Positions 44,231-53,808 of a stretch of DNA of 64,000 nucleotides are shown piece after piece (positions within the stretch are counted from its first letter, which is position 1; each line of letters starts with the position of its first letter). The DNA lies in NCBI GenBank assembly GCA_963204975.1, contig CAUJJC010000272.1:1-64000 (forward strand), written 5' to 3'. Source of the DNA: Verrucomicrobiota bacterium. Lineage in GTDB: Bacteria > Verrucomicrobiota > Verrucomicrobiia > Verrucomicrobiales > Verrucomicrobiaceae. A program made the translations under genes and the position numbers. The notes beneath the pieces were generated by a model that worked only from the letters and a program-made list of their open reading frames with translations, did no database searches and was not told where the DNA came from.

Positions 44231-44800
44231 ATGTCCGATCCCACCCGCTCCGAGCTTCGTTCCATTCTCCTCGCCAAGTCCGTCAAGACGGGCGACTTCA
44301 CCCTTGCCTCCGGTGCCAAAAGCAACCTCTACGTGGACTGCCGCGTCACCACGCTCGATCCCCGCGGTGCCGTGCTCGTCGGCCAGCAGATGCACAAGCT
44401 TGTGCGCAACGAGGAAGCCAGGCGCGGCGTGAAAGTGGACGCTCTCGGCGGACTCACCATGGGTGCCGACCCCATCTCCCTCTCCACTGCCATGACCAGC
44501 AGCATGGCCGGCGATGCCACCCCGATTCGCTGCTTCGTCGTGCGCAAGGAAGCCAAAGGCCACGGCCGCAGCAAGCGCATCGAAGGCAACTTCCAGCCCG
44601 GCGACAGCGTCGTCGTCGTCGATGACGTCATCACCACCGGCGACAGCACGCTCAAAGCCATCGCCGCCGTCGAAGAAGAAGGAGCCAAGGTCGCCTTCGT
44701 CGTCGTCCTCGTCGATCGCGAAGAGGGCGGCCGCGCCAACATCGAAGGCAAAGGCTACCCCGTGGCCGCCTTGTTCACGAAGACGGAGTTGATTGGGTAG
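44231..44800 (+). CDS. pyrE: Orotate phosphoribosyltransferase
   Basis: A 189-residue PyrE, converting orotate and PRPP to OMP in pyrimidine synthesis. The PRPP signature VVVVDDVITTGDSTLKA and the orotate-side KSNLYVDCR and VRKEAKGHGRSKRIEGNF stretches are typical. A weak hairpin (CGCCAA/TTGGCG, 44874-44892, followed by ATTTT) may end the transcript before miaB. Confidence 0.95.
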   Translation: MSDPTRSELRSILLAKSVKTGDFTLASGAKSNLYVDCRVTTLDPRGAVLVGQQMHKLVRNEEARRGVKVDALGGLTMGADPISLSTAMTSSMAGDATPIRCFVVRKEAKGHGRSKRIEGNFQPGDSVVVVDDVITTGDSTLKAIAAVEEEGAKVAFVVVLVDREEGGRANIEGKGYPVAALFTKTELIG

Positions 44801-44931
44801 GGCACACTACCGGTTGCCCACCTGGTAAATGCCAGGCTCACGTTTGGTGTGTAACATTTAGTCATTCGTCATTCGCCAATCGTCATTTGGCGGGCATTTT
44901 ACGCACCCCTCACCCACGTCCTATTTGCCCC

Positions 44932-46287
44932 ATGCCCCGTGTTTTCATCAAGACCTACGGCTGCCAGATGAACGAGCGCGACTCCGAGCAGGTGTCGCAG
45001 ATGTTCATCGAGCGCGGCTACACGATGACGCGCACAGAGCACGATGCGGACGTGGTGCTGATCAATACCTGCTCCGTGCGCGATCAGGCCGAGCAGAAGG
45101 CGATTGGCAAGATGGGCATGGTGCGGCGTCGGCGCGTGCCGCTGGTCACGGGTTTCATGGGTTGCATGGCACAGAGCCGCGGGGCGGAGCTGCTGGACAC
45201 GAAGGTGGACCTGGTGGTCGGCACGCAGAAGTATCATCGCGTGGTGGAATACGTGGAGCAGGTGATCCGCGCGAAGGAAGCGAAGCAGATGGACGACGAG
45301 CGTTTCAGCATCGTCGATGTGGAGGAGGAAACGGAGTCGCAGAACGCGATCCGCGACCATCAGCTCAAGGAGAAGCAAGCCAGCGCCTTCGTCAGCATCA
45401 TGCAGGGCTGCAACATGAAGTGCACCTTCTGCATCGTGCCTTACACACGCGGCGGCGAGCGTGGCCGGCCCATTGCAGACATCGTGGACGAGGTGAAACG
45501 CCTCGCGGATCGCGGTGTGAAGGAAGTCACGTTGCTCGGTCAGATCGTGAATCTGTATGGCCGTCACGAGTTCCCCGTCGTGGATGGCAAGTCGCCGTTC
45601 GTGCAGTTGCTCGAGGCCGTGCATGAGGTCGATGGCATTCAGCGCATCCGCTTCACCAGCCCGCATCCCATTGGCTACAAGAAGGACCTCATCGCTGCCT
45701 TCACGTATCTGCCGAAGCTGTGCGAGCACGTTCACCTTCCGCTGCAAAGCGGTAGCGATGCGATTCTGAAGAAGATGCACCGCCCCTACTCGACGGCGAA
45801 GTTCGAAGAACTCGTCGCGAGCATTCGCGAGGCCCGGCCGGACATCGCGGTGACCACGGACATCATCGTCGGCTTCCCCGGCGAGACGGATGAGCTGTAT
45901 CAAGAGACCCGCGCGCTGTGCGAACGTGTGCGTTTTGATAACGCCTTCATCTTCCGCTACTCGAAGCGTCGCGGCACGCCCGCAGCGGAGATGGATGACG
46001 AGCTTCAGCTCAGCGAGCAGGTGAAGGAAGCGCGCAATCAAGACCTGCTCTCCGTGATCAACGAGATCTCGCTGGAAGGCTACGCGAAGCTGGTGGGCAC
46101 GAACGTGGAGATCCTCTGTGAAGGCCCGAGCAAGACCAATCCCGACCGCCTCACGGGCCGCACGCGCACGAACAAGATCGTCATCATCGAAGGCAACGAT
46201 CAGCGGCACGTCGGCGAGATCTTTGACGTGCGCATCGACCACTGGGAGAACTTCACCCTTTACGGCGATCCGGCACTCTCCGTGTGA
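44932..46287 (+). CDS. miaB: tRNA-2-methylthio-N6-dimethylallyladenosine synthase MiaB
   Basis: A 451-residue radical SAM methylthiotransferase that modifies A37 of tRNAs. The N-terminal UPF0004 part has KTYGCQMNERDSEQV, VLINTCSVRDQAEQKAIGKM, and the central cluster CNMKCTFCIVPYTRGGERGR; a C-terminal TRAM segment follows (LTGRTRTNKIVIIEG). Start at MPRVFIKTYG is standard. It is followed by an endonuclease/phosphatase-family gene 3 bp later. Confidence 0.96.
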   Translation: MPRVFIKTYGCQMNERDSEQVSQMFIERGYTMTRTEHDADVVLINTCSVRDQAEQKAIGKMGMVRRRRVPLVTGFMGCMAQSRGAELLDTKVDLVVGTQKYHRVVEYVEQVIRAKEAKQMDDERFSIVDVEEETESQNAIRDHQLKEKQASAFVSIMQGCNMKCTFCIVPYTRGGERGRPIADIVDEVKRLADRGVKEVTLLGQIVNLYGRHEFPVVDGKSPFVQLLEAVHEVDGIQRIRFTSPHPIGYKKDLIAAFTYLPKLCEHVHLPLQSGSDAILKKMHRPYSTAKFEELVASIREARPDIAVTTDIIVGFPGETDELYQETRALCERVRFDNAFIFRYSKRRGTPAAEMDDELQLSEQVKEARNQDLLSVINEISLEGYAKLVGTNVEILCEGPSKTNPDRLTGRTRTNKIVIIEGNDQRHVGEIFDVRIDHWENFTLYGDPALSV

Positions 46288-46290
46288 TTC

Positions 46291-47316
46291 ATGCAGCGCT
46301 GGTGGTCACGACTTCTCTGGTGGAGCTGGGCGCTGATCGTGGTGCTGGTGCTGGCGATGCATCTCTTCGGCCAGCGTTGGTGGTTGGTCGGTGGGCTGGT
46401 TTATGCACCACCGCTGATGTGGATCTGGTTCCTGGCCATCATCGGCCTCGCCTCATGGTGGATGGAGCGAAAACTCGCCTGGGTGTGCCTCGCGACGATG
46501 GGCATTCTGATGGGACCGCTCTGGGAATGGCGCACCCATCGTCCGGTATTCCATCGGTCGGTCTGGCAGAGCCCGCGCACGCTTCGAGTGCTCACCGCGA
46601 ATCGCGGTGACCACCATGGGCACTCGATGGCGGACTTTGTGATCCAGCAGAAGCCCGATGTCATCGCCATCCAGGATGCCATCTACCGGCAAGCCTATGT
46701 GCCCGGCAGCCCTGAATACGCAGGCCTGATCAATCAGAGTCGCGTGGGCGAGTTTCTCCTGCTGAGCCGTTACCCCATTGTCAAAACTCAGCTCCTCCTC
46801 ACCTCGCTGCCTCCCACGCCGGAACGTCCGCGCAATCTCCAGTTCAAGGCTGCCCGCTTCGAGATTGACTGGCATGGGCAGCCGGTCGCGATCTACAGCG
46901 CTCACCTGCCGTCACCACGGCAGTATATTCGAAAAGTGGTTCGAGAACCTTCGCCACTCCATCTTGCCCAGTTGAAACGTCATTGGGCCGAGCATGAAGC
47001 CATCATCGCTGATCTCACCGAACGAATTGAGGCGGACAACCTTCCGGTCATCGTTCTCGGCGACTGGAACCAGCCCCCCATCGGCCCCAACTACCGACAG
47101 CTCATTCGCAAGCTGCAAGACGCCCACACGCAGGCAGGCCTCGGCTACGGCGCGTCGTTCCCAGGCGACTGGTGGAATCCCTTCACCCTGGGTCGTGTAT
47201 GGATGCGCCTCGATTTGATTCTGTGCTCTCGCCAGTGGCGAGTCCTGCGCAGCGAGGCGGAACCTGAAAGCGAAACCCAACACTGCGCCGTCAGCGCCGT
47301 GTTGCAACTGAGGTGA
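46291..47316 (+). CDS. Membrane-anchored endonuclease/exonuclease/phosphatase family protein
   Basis: A 341-residue protein with an N-terminal set of two or three TM helices (LLWWSWALIVVLVLAMHLF, LVGGLVYAPPLMWIWFLAII) and an EEP-type DNase I fold domain: QQKPDVIAIQDAI, IYSAHLPSPRQYIRKV, VIVLGDWNQPPIGPNYRQ and LILCSRQWRV. The catalytic Asp-x-Asn and His landmarks are present. Likely an envelope phosphodiesterase, but the substrate is open. Confidence 0.82.
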   Translation: MQRWWSRLLWWSWALIVVLVLAMHLFGQRWWLVGGLVYAPPLMWIWFLAIIGLASWWMERKLAWVCLATMGILMGPLWEWRTHRPVFHRSVWQSPRTLRVLTANRGDHHGHSMADFVIQQKPDVIAIQDAIYRQAYVPGSPEYAGLINQSRVGEFLLLSRYPIVKTQLLLTSLPPTPERPRNLQFKAARFEIDWHGQPVAIYSAHLPSPRQYIRKVVREPSPLHLAQLKRHWAEHEAIIADLTERIEADNLPVIVLGDWNQPPIGPNYRQLIRKLQDAHTQAGLGYGASFPGDWWNPFTLGRVWMRLDLILCSRQWRVLRSEAEPESETQHCAVSAVLQLR

Positions 47317-47349
47317 TCCGACGCAAGGCCCGATCATCCGGCGCTGTAA

Positions 47350-50300
47350 TTGTTCCTTGTGATCCCCGCCCTCATCATCGCCGCTGCTGCTGCCACCACC
47401 TCGCCCGACTTCGTCCGCGAGGTGAAGCCGATCTTTGAGAAGCACTGCTACGAATGCCACGGTGCTGAGAAGCAAAAAGGTGGGCTCAGACTTGATGCCA
47501 AGGCCCATGCGCTCAAGGGCGGCGAGGAGCACAAGCCGCTTTGGCTTGCTGGCAAGAGCACCGAGAGCGTGATCGTGCGGTTCGTGTCCGGTCAGGAGCC
47601 GGACATGCAAATGCCGCCGAAGGGCGAGAAGCTCAGCACTGCCGAGATCGAAACCTTGCGCCGCTGGATCGACGCGGGCGCGCACTGGCCAGACGACGGC
47701 GTGGTGCTAAACGATCCGCTCAAGACGCACTGGGCTTTCCAACCGCTCGCGGTCAAGCAGCAGGCAGCACGGAGCATGGATGACTTTGTTCGCGAGAAGC
47801 TCAAGGCGAGCGGTCTCGCGATGTCCGCACCGGCGGATGCGCGCACGTTGATTCGACGGCTGTATCTCGATCTGACTGGATTACCGCCAACACCCGAGCA
47901 AGTCGCCGAGTTTGTCACCGCCCACGACCAGCATCCAGAATCGAGCATCCAGAATCTAGTCACCAAACTCCTCGACTCCCCTCGCTACGGCGAGCGCTGG
48001 GCGCGGCACTGGCTGGATGTGGTGCGCTTCGCGGAGACGGATGGGTTTGAAAAGAACGTCGAGCGACCCAACGCCTGGCGCTACCGCGACTACGTCATTC
48101 GCGCGCTGAACGAGGACAAGCCCTTCGATGCCTTCGTGCGCGATCAGATCGCAGGCGATCAAACCGGTGAAGACACAGCGATGGGTTTCATCGTGGGCGG
48201 TCCGTGGGATGAAGTGAAGAGCCCCGATCCCGTGCTCACCGCACAGCAACGCGCCGATGAACTCAACGACATGGTCGCGACCACGGGCACCGCGTTCCTC
48301 GGCCTCACGCTGCAATGCGCGCGCTGCCACAATCACAAGTTCGATCCCGTGCCGCAGACGGACTACTACAGCATGGCAGCGGTGTTCTCTGGCGTGCTGC
48401 ATGGCGAACGCCCGATCAAGTCCGGCAACAGCGCCGAGCAACTCGCGAAGGCGGCGAAGTTGCGCGAAGAACTGAAACCCATCGAGACCGCGCTCGCGAC
48501 CTATGAGCCCAAGGCATCCGCTTTGCGCACGGTGGTGATCAAGCCCGACGATGCCGAGCACACGCAGAAACTCCGTCCCGCGAACACGAAGCGCACCGAG
48601 TATGAAAAAGGCATCGCGAAGGGGGAGGCCGACTTCGCGGGCACGGCGACGGACATGCCGACGATTGCCGACGGTTACTGGGTCTGGCTCAACGGCAACA
48701 ACGTGGATGATGTCTTCGCGTGGCTGCCGCAGACGGCGGGCAAGTTCCGCGTGTGGGTCTCTTGGGGCAGCGGCTTCCGCTCGCACGATCAGGATGCGCG
48801 TTACGTGCTCGATCTGGACGGTGACTTGAACACCAAGAACGACCAGCGCGAGATCGGCGAGGCGGATCATCGCAAGTTCGCCAACGGCACCGGCGCGATG
48901 CCGAATCGCAAGCTGTGGAGCGGCTTCAAGGACTTGGGCGTGCATGAGGTCGGCGCGAAGTCGAAGCTGCTGCTGCGCGTCGTGGGCGAGGGCTTCCCGA
49001 CGGCGGACATGCTGGTGCTGCAAGAAGATGCGGGCACCGCGAAGCAACCTCATCTGCGCACACCGGTCACGCGCGACGCGAACCGTGAGCGCTTCGATCC
49101 GACTGAGGCGAAGTTCGTTCGCTTCAGCATCGACGACACCTCTGGTGGCCAGGCGTGCATTGATGAACTCGAGGTTTTCGCCAAGGGAGCGAACGTCGCG
49201 CGTGGAGCGAAGCCATCGACCTCGGGCACGTTGCCGGGCCACGCGATTCATCAGCTCGCGCACATCAACGACGGTCTTTACGGCAACGCGCACAGCTGGA
49301 TCGCCAGCGAACGTCGCAATGCCTGGGTGCAGCTCGAACTCGCGAAGCCGGAGCGCATCGATCACATCGTGTGGAGCCGTGATCGCGGCGACGCACAGCG
49401 TTTTAATGATCGCGTCGCGACGAAGTATCGCATCGAAGCCTCACTCGACGGCAAGGCCTGGCGCACCGTGGCGAGCGGCGATGACCGACTTCCGTATGAA
49501 GCCAAGCCGACGAAGTCCGTGCGCCTGATTAGCAGCGAAGGACTGGCGGCTAGTGAAGCGCAGAAGTTCAGCGAGCTGCGCTCAAAGCAGAAGCAACTCA
49601 GCGAAGCCATCGCCGCAGCAGAGGTGACGCCCGCCGCGTATGCGGGCAAGCTGACCGAGCCGAAGGAAATCCATCGCCTCAATCGCGGCGAGGTGATGCA
49701 GCCAAAGGAAGTCGTGGGCCCTGGCGTGCTGTCGAACTTCGGCCACGCTGTGAAGCTCAGCGACAAGGCAACCGATGCGGAGCGTCGCAAAGCGCTCGCC
49801 GATTGGATCGCTGATCCGCGCAACCCGCTGACTGCGCGCGTGATCGTCAATCGTGTGTGGGCATGGCACTTCGGCGAGGGCATCGTGGGCACGCCGAGCG
49901 ACTTCGGTGTGAATGGCGCAAAGCCCACGCATCCTGAACTACTCGACTGGCTGGCGCGCGAGTTCATCGCCAGTGGCTGGAGCTTGAAGAAGCTGCACCG
50001 CCTCATCTGCTCCAGCGCGACCTATCAGCAGGCCAGCACGCCGAACGCTGCCGCGATGAAGGTGGATGCGCAGTCGCGATTACTCTGGCGCTTCCCGCCG
50101 CGTCGCCTGGAGGCCGAGCCGCTGCGCGATTGCATCCTCGCCGTGACGGGCAAGCTCGACATCACGATGGGCGGCCCCGGCTTCAGCTTGTTCGAGGCGA
50201 ACAAGAACTACGTGCGCGTCTATAACCCGAAGACCGAGTTCGAGACCGGCGACTTCCGCCGCATGATCTACTGGTCCAAGCCGCGCATGAGACTCGACGA

Positions 50301-50613
50301 CACGTTCGGTGTCTTCGACTGCCCCGACGCCGGCCAGGTGCAGCCGAAGCGCACACGCTCGACCACACCGCTGCAAGCGCTCAGCCTGCTCAACAGCCCC
50401 TTCCTCGTGCAGCAATCGGAGGCGTTCGCCGAACGCGTGAAGCACGAGCGCAGTGATGTCTCGTCACAAGTCGCACGCGCGTTTGAGCTGGTCTTCCAGC
50501 GCCAGCCAACCGCTGAGGAACAGAGCAGCGCCTTAGCTCTGGTAAAGAACGACAGCCTGGAAACGCTGTGCCGCGCGCTGCTCAATGCGAACGAGTTCCT
50601 TTATGTGTTTTGA
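47350..50613 (+). CDS. PSCyt1/DUF1549/DUF1553 multidomain protein (pair 3)
   Basis: A 1087-residue protein, the longest of the three copies. It starts with a Planctomycete cytochrome C domain (PSCyt1): IFEKHCYECHGAEKQKGG with CxxCH. DUF1549 follows (RLYLDLTGLPPTPEQVAEFV, GERWARHWLDVVRFAETDGF, CARCHNHKFDPV). A discoidin-like insert covers about residues 530-740, then DUF1553 (VIVNRVWAWHFGEGIVGTPS, LKKLHRLICSSATYQQ). The start is TTG 47350 or GTG 47359, the latter preceded six bases upstream by TAATTG. DUF1501 lies 345 bp downstream, the usual partner, but with an inverted-repeat element between. Confidence 0.9.
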   Translation: MFLVIPALIIAAAAATTSPDFVREVKPIFEKHCYECHGAEKQKGGLRLDAKAHALKGGEEHKPLWLAGKSTESVIVRFVSGQEPDMQMPPKGEKLSTAEIETLRRWIDAGAHWPDDGVVLNDPLKTHWAFQPLAVKQQAARSMDDFVREKLKASGLAMSAPADARTLIRRLYLDLTGLPPTPEQVAEFVTAHDQHPESSIQNLVTKLLDSPRYGERWARHWLDVVRFAETDGFEKNVERPNAWRYRDYVIRALNEDKPFDAFVRDQIAGDQTGEDTAMGFIVGGPWDEVKSPDPVLTAQQRADELNDMVATTGTAFLGLTLQCARCHNHKFDPVPQTDYYSMAAVFSGVLHGERPIKSGNSAEQLAKAAKLREELKPIETALATYEPKASALRTVVIKPDDAEHTQKLRPANTKRTEYEKGIAKGEADFAGTATDMPTIADGYWVWLNGNNVDDVFAWLPQTAGKFRVWVSWGSGFRSHDQDARYVLDLDGDLNTKNDQREIGEADHRKFANGTGAMPNRKLWSGFKDLGVHEVGAKSKLLLRVVGEGFPTADMLVLQEDAGTAKQPHLRTPVTRDANRERFDPTEAKFVRFSIDDTSGGQACIDELEVFAKGANVARGAKPSTSGTLPGHAIHQLAHINDGLYGNAHSWIASERRNAWVQLELAKPERIDHIVWSRDRGDAQRFNDRVATKYRIEASLDGKAWRTVASGDDRLPYEAKPTKSVRLISSEGLAASEAQKFSELRSKQKQLSEAIAAAEVTPAAYAGKLTEPKEIHRLNRGEVMQPKEVVGPGVLSNFGHAVKLSDKATDAERRKALADWIADPRNPLTARVIVNRVWAWHFGEGIVGTPSDFGVNGAKPTHPELLDWLAREFIASGWSLKKLHRLICSSATYQQASTPNAAAMKVDAQSRLLWRFPPRRLEAEPLRDCILAVTGKLDITMGGPGFSLFEANKNYVRVYNPKTEFETGDFRRMIYWSKPRMRLDDTFGVFDCPDAGQVQPKRTRSTTPLQALSLLNSPFLVQQSEAFAERVKHERSDVSSQVARAFELVFQRQPTAEEQSSALALVKNDSLETLCRALLNANEFLYVF

Positions 50614-50699
50614 GCTATGAACAAGCCCGTCATCCAACCATCCAGGTTCTTGTCGAGCGTCATCGAGTGCGCCATCGGGCGACGATCAGGTGCGACTTC

Positions 50700-50907
50700 A
50701 GTCCTGAAAGGACGCGATAACAAAGCCCAGGGTAAGCGAGGCACGAGCGCAACCCTGGGTCACACGAGCAATGATCGGGGAGCACTGAAAGTGCGAGACA
50801 ACCTTTCGAACTCGACTGCGTTTGTCTCGCCCCTTCAGGGCTCAACACTGGTTTGCGCCATACCCAGGGTTTCACCCTGGGCTTTGTTGTCTCGTCCTTT
50901 CAGGACT
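50700..50907. repeat. 208-bp inverted-repeat intergenic element
   Basis: Four related blocks: 50700-50760 and 50780-50801 forward, 50821-50844 and 50862-50907 in reverse orientation. The outer arms share AGTCCTGAAAGGACG and AACAAAGCCCAGGGT as inverted copies (about 40 of 46 bases). The inner blocks share CTGAAAG or CCTTCAG and GCGAGACAA. Each outer block also has an internal CCCAGGG...CCCTGGG hairpin. No transposase is present. It has the look of a MITE/REP-type family inserted in the operon gap; copies elsewhere in the genome are expected. Confidence 0.8.
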
Positions 50908-50957
50908 CCATCGTTGAAAACTCTGGCAATGCGGTCTCAGCGCAACAGTTCCCAGTC

Positions 50958-52418
50958 ATGAACCGCTTCCAACTTCTCAATCGCCGACACTTCCTGCAGC
51001 ATGCCGTCAGCGGCATGAGCGGCATGGCACTGGCGCAGTTGCTAAATGGTGACGGCTTGCTGAACGCGAACACTTTGCCCGTGCGCCCGAGCATTGATCC
51101 CTCGCAGCCGAATGCGCCACGTGTGCCGCACCTCAGGCCACGGGCGAAGCAGGTGCTGTGCATCTTCTGCTCCGGCGCGCTGAGCCACGTCGATACCTGG
51201 GACTACAAGCCCGAACTCGTGAAGCGCCACGGCCAGCCGATGCCGGGCTCGGACAAGCTCGTCACCTTCCAAGGCGAGCAGGGGATGCTGACGAAGCCGC
51301 TGTGGGACTTCAAGCCACGCGGCCAGTGCGGCAAGATGATCTCCGACCTGCTGCCCAACATCGCCGAACTCGCCGACGAGATGTGCTTCGTCCACTCGCT
51401 CACCGCGAAGTCGAACACGCACGGCCCCGCCGAGAACCAGATGAGCACGGGCAGCACGCTCGATGGCTATCCCGGCATGGGCACCTGGGTCACGTATGCC
51501 CTGGGCAGCGAGAACCAGAACCTGCCTGCCTTCGTCGCGATCCCCGATCCGCGCGGCGTGCCGCAAGTCGGCCCCAACCACTGGAACAGCGCGTTCCTGC
51601 CCGCCGTGTTCCAAGGCACCGCCTTCAACGCCGACAAGGCGATCCCGCATCTGCAACGTCCGCCCGCGATCAGCGCGAAGTCCGACGTGGCCGCGCGCGA
51701 CTTCTTGCGGTTCCTCAACGACAAGCACCTCGAGCAATTCCCCGGCGACACCGAACTAGCCGCCCGCATCGCGAGCTATGAACTCGCCGCGCACATGCAG
51801 ATCGAAGCCGCCGAGGTCTCTGATTTGAAACGCGAGTCCGCGATCACGCACAGGCTCTACGGCACCGACGATCCCGATCCGAACCGTTCCGGCTTCGCGC
51901 GCAATTGCTTGCTCGCACGTCGCCTCATCGAGAAGGGCGTGCGCTTCGTGCAGCTCTTCAACGGCGCTTATGCCATGGGCGAAGGCGTGGGCAACTGGGA
52001 CGGTCACAAGACCATCGCCACGCAGTATGCGGTGCATGGTCCGATCCTCGACCGCCCCGTGGCCGCGCTGATTCGCGACATGAAAGCCCGCGGCCTGCTA
52101 GAGGACACCGTCATCATGTTCGTCACCGAGTTCGGCCGCATGCCCACCTTCCAGAAGGGAGCCAACGGTCGCGACCACAATCCGAAGGGCTTCACCGCTT
52201 GGTTCGCCGGCGCCGGAGTGAAGAAGGGCTTCAGCTACGGAGCCACCGACGACTTCGGCTACCAGGCCGTCGATCGCGTCAGCAGCATCTACGAACTCCA
52301 CGGCACCCTGCTCCACCTCCTCGGCCTCGACTTCGACCGCCTCAGCTTCTACCACAACGGCCTCGAACGAAAGCTCACCGACGTGCATGGCTCGGTGATT
52401 CATGACATCATGGCGTGA
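50958..52418 (+). CDS. DUF1501 family protein (pair 3)
   Basis: A 486-residue DUF1501 protein. ATG 50958 (MNRFQLLNRRHFLQHA) is chosen because it opens with a Tat-like arginine pair and clears the repeat element. SHVDTWDYKPELVKRHGQ, GFARNCLLARRLIEKGVRFV, GNWDGHKTIATQYAVHG and FVTEFGRMPTFQKG match the family. It pairs with the upstream PSCyt1/DUF1553 protein. Confidence 0.92.
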   Translation: MNRFQLLNRRHFLQHAVSGMSGMALAQLLNGDGLLNANTLPVRPSIDPSQPNAPRVPHLRPRAKQVLCIFCSGALSHVDTWDYKPELVKRHGQPMPGSDKLVTFQGEQGMLTKPLWDFKPRGQCGKMISDLLPNIAELADEMCFVHSLTAKSNTHGPAENQMSTGSTLDGYPGMGTWVTYALGSENQNLPAFVAIPDPRGVPQVGPNHWNSAFLPAVFQGTAFNADKAIPHLQRPPAISAKSDVAARDFLRFLNDKHLEQFPGDTELAARIASYELAAHMQIEAAEVSDLKRESAITHRLYGTDDPDPNRSGFARNCLLARRLIEKGVRFVQLFNGAYAMGEGVGNWDGHKTIATQYAVHGPILDRPVAALIRDMKARGLLEDTVIMFVTEFGRMPTFQKGANGRDHNPKGFTAWFAGAGVKKGFSYGATDDFGYQAVDRVSSIYELHGTLLHLLGLDFDRLSFYHNGLERKLTDVHGSVIHDIMA

Positions 52419-52504
52419 GGAGCCGGTCCGCCTTCACACGACCTTCACTGACAATTCACCGTCGAAGGCTCGCCAGCGTGGGCGCGGCCCCCTAGCGTTC
52501 CTGC

Positions 52505-53017
52505 ATGAACGCATCGAACTTTTCTCAGCCATCCAGGCTCTTCAGACGCATCACGAAGCGCGGCCTCATCCTTGTCGCCGCGCTCGGTCTGCTGGCGCAA
52601 ATCATCGCCTTTGCCTGGTATCGTGGGTTCATTCCTTGCTTCGGAGGGGAGGAGCGCGCTTGTCTGCGCGATGCGTTGAACGTTTGGGCGCTGCCTTCCG
52701 GCCTCACGATCATTGCCTCGGGCATCGACGACAGTTCCATACGTCGCTACGCTTTCGATGCAGAGATCGAATTCCCACCGCAGGCAATGGCAGGACTTTT
52801 GAGGGGGCGAATCTTTACGAGGGAGGGATGGTCTGGCGGGACGAAAAGCATTGGCTGTTCGCGAACGATCCTTCACTACCAAGGCTTCCCAGCCACCGAG
52901 GGCTATTCGTGGCAAAGCCTACCAGGATCGACTCCGTGGGACAGGCCCACCTTGACCTGCACGATTTATCTCAACTCGACACATGATCGCGCTTTGGTTC
53001 AGTTTGTCGCGGAGTGA
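52505..53017 (+). CDS. Membrane-anchored hypothetical protein
   Basis: A 170-residue protein with one N-terminal membrane helix (LILVAALGLLAQIIAFAWY, about residues 21-39) and a soluble remainder with two cysteine-containing stretches (RACLRDALNV, SIGCSRTILH). Family unrecognised. TAGCGT lies exactly six bases before ATG with no ribosome site, which supports real, probably leaderless, expression. Confidence 0.65.
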   Translation: MNASNFSQPSRLFRRITKRGLILVAALGLLAQIIAFAWYRGFIPCFGGEERACLRDALNVWALPSGLTIIASGIDDSSIRRYAFDAEIEFPPQAMAGLLRGRIFTREGWSGGTKSIGCSRTILHYQGFPATEGYSWQSLPGSTPWDRPTLTCTIYLNSTHDRALVQFVAE

Positions 53018-53081
53018 ACCACGTTCCGGTCGCCTCACCTGCGCACTTTCAAAGCGATGACTTCTGCCTTCAATGCCTGCG

Positions 53082-53729
53082 ATGAACGACTCGACTCAGC
53101 CGCCCGATAAGTTTGCGCACATCAAGCGCGAGTATCAGCCCTTGCTCCATCCGACCAAGGAAAGCTGGGCTGCGGCTCAGGAAGAAATCACCGCCCTGGA
53201 AAAGGAGCAGCGCAGGCGGCTGGAGGCTCAGACTCCAGTGGTGCGATGGGTAAGCGTCTTTGATGAGGATGTGCCTGAAAATGAGATGAGCGATTTCGCC
53301 ACTGCGAATCGAGCGAAGGAGCGGCTGACGGCGGCAGGGATCGCCTGGAAGGAGCGCTACACCTCCCGCGACTGCGAACGGATGGTGGCCGATCCTGAGA
53401 GCCCTGGTGGTTGGTGCTTGGATTTCGGCAGTGTGACCTCACTCGTGATCGAGGTGCCAGAAGCGGACGCGCAGCGGGCCAAACAAGTGATGTCCGAGAA
53501 GGCACCGCCACCAGCCGAACCGCCTGCGCCCATCCAGCGAGAGTTCCGGCCACGGGTTATTCCCTCCCGAGAATCCGTGATCGCGGCACGCGAAGAGATG
53601 ACGGCCTTGGAGCGGGAGATCGGCGAAAACAGCCGGGCAGAGAGCGCTAAGCCTGCAACTGAAAAGCCCGCCGAGGCGGCACCCAAGGCGTGGCGCAACT
53701 ATGGCGGCGAGGACGGCTGGGGCAGCTAG
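53082..53729 (+). CDS. Hypothetical protein with internally repeated segment
   Basis: A 215-residue, charged, cytosolic-looking protein of unrecognised family. One segment occurs twice: FAHIKREYQPLLHPTKESWA...EEITALEKE near the N-terminus and PIQREFRPRVIPSRESVIAA...EEMTALERE near the C-terminus. Between them lies a DUF2007-like strand region (RAKERLTAAGIAWKERYTSR, VIEVPEADAQRAKQVM). It lies 79 bp before comM on the same strand. Confidence 0.65.
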   Translation: MNDSTQPPDKFAHIKREYQPLLHPTKESWAAAQEEITALEKEQRRRLEAQTPVVRWVSVFDEDVPENEMSDFATANRAKERLTAAGIAWKERYTSRDCERMVADPESPGGWCLDFGSVTSLVIEVPEADAQRAKQVMSEKAPPPAEPPAPIQREFRPRVIPSRESVIAAREEMTALEREIGENSRAESAKPATEKPAEAAPKAWRNYGGEDGWGS

Positions 53730-53808
53730 ACCCGAGACAACTCCATTCATCAAGGTATTAGCCTGAGAGTCCTTGCGCACTTCGCCCTCCCCGAAATAGT
53801 GCGCGGTC

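Noticed and set aside
47956..49365. Long minus-strand open frame opposite the pair-3 cytochrome-type gene
   Set aside because: Arg/Leu/His-rich shadow; plus strand carries DUF1549 motifs.
50700..50907. CRISPR array
   Set aside because: Blocks are inverted and unequal with no regular spacers; an inverted-repeat element explains them.
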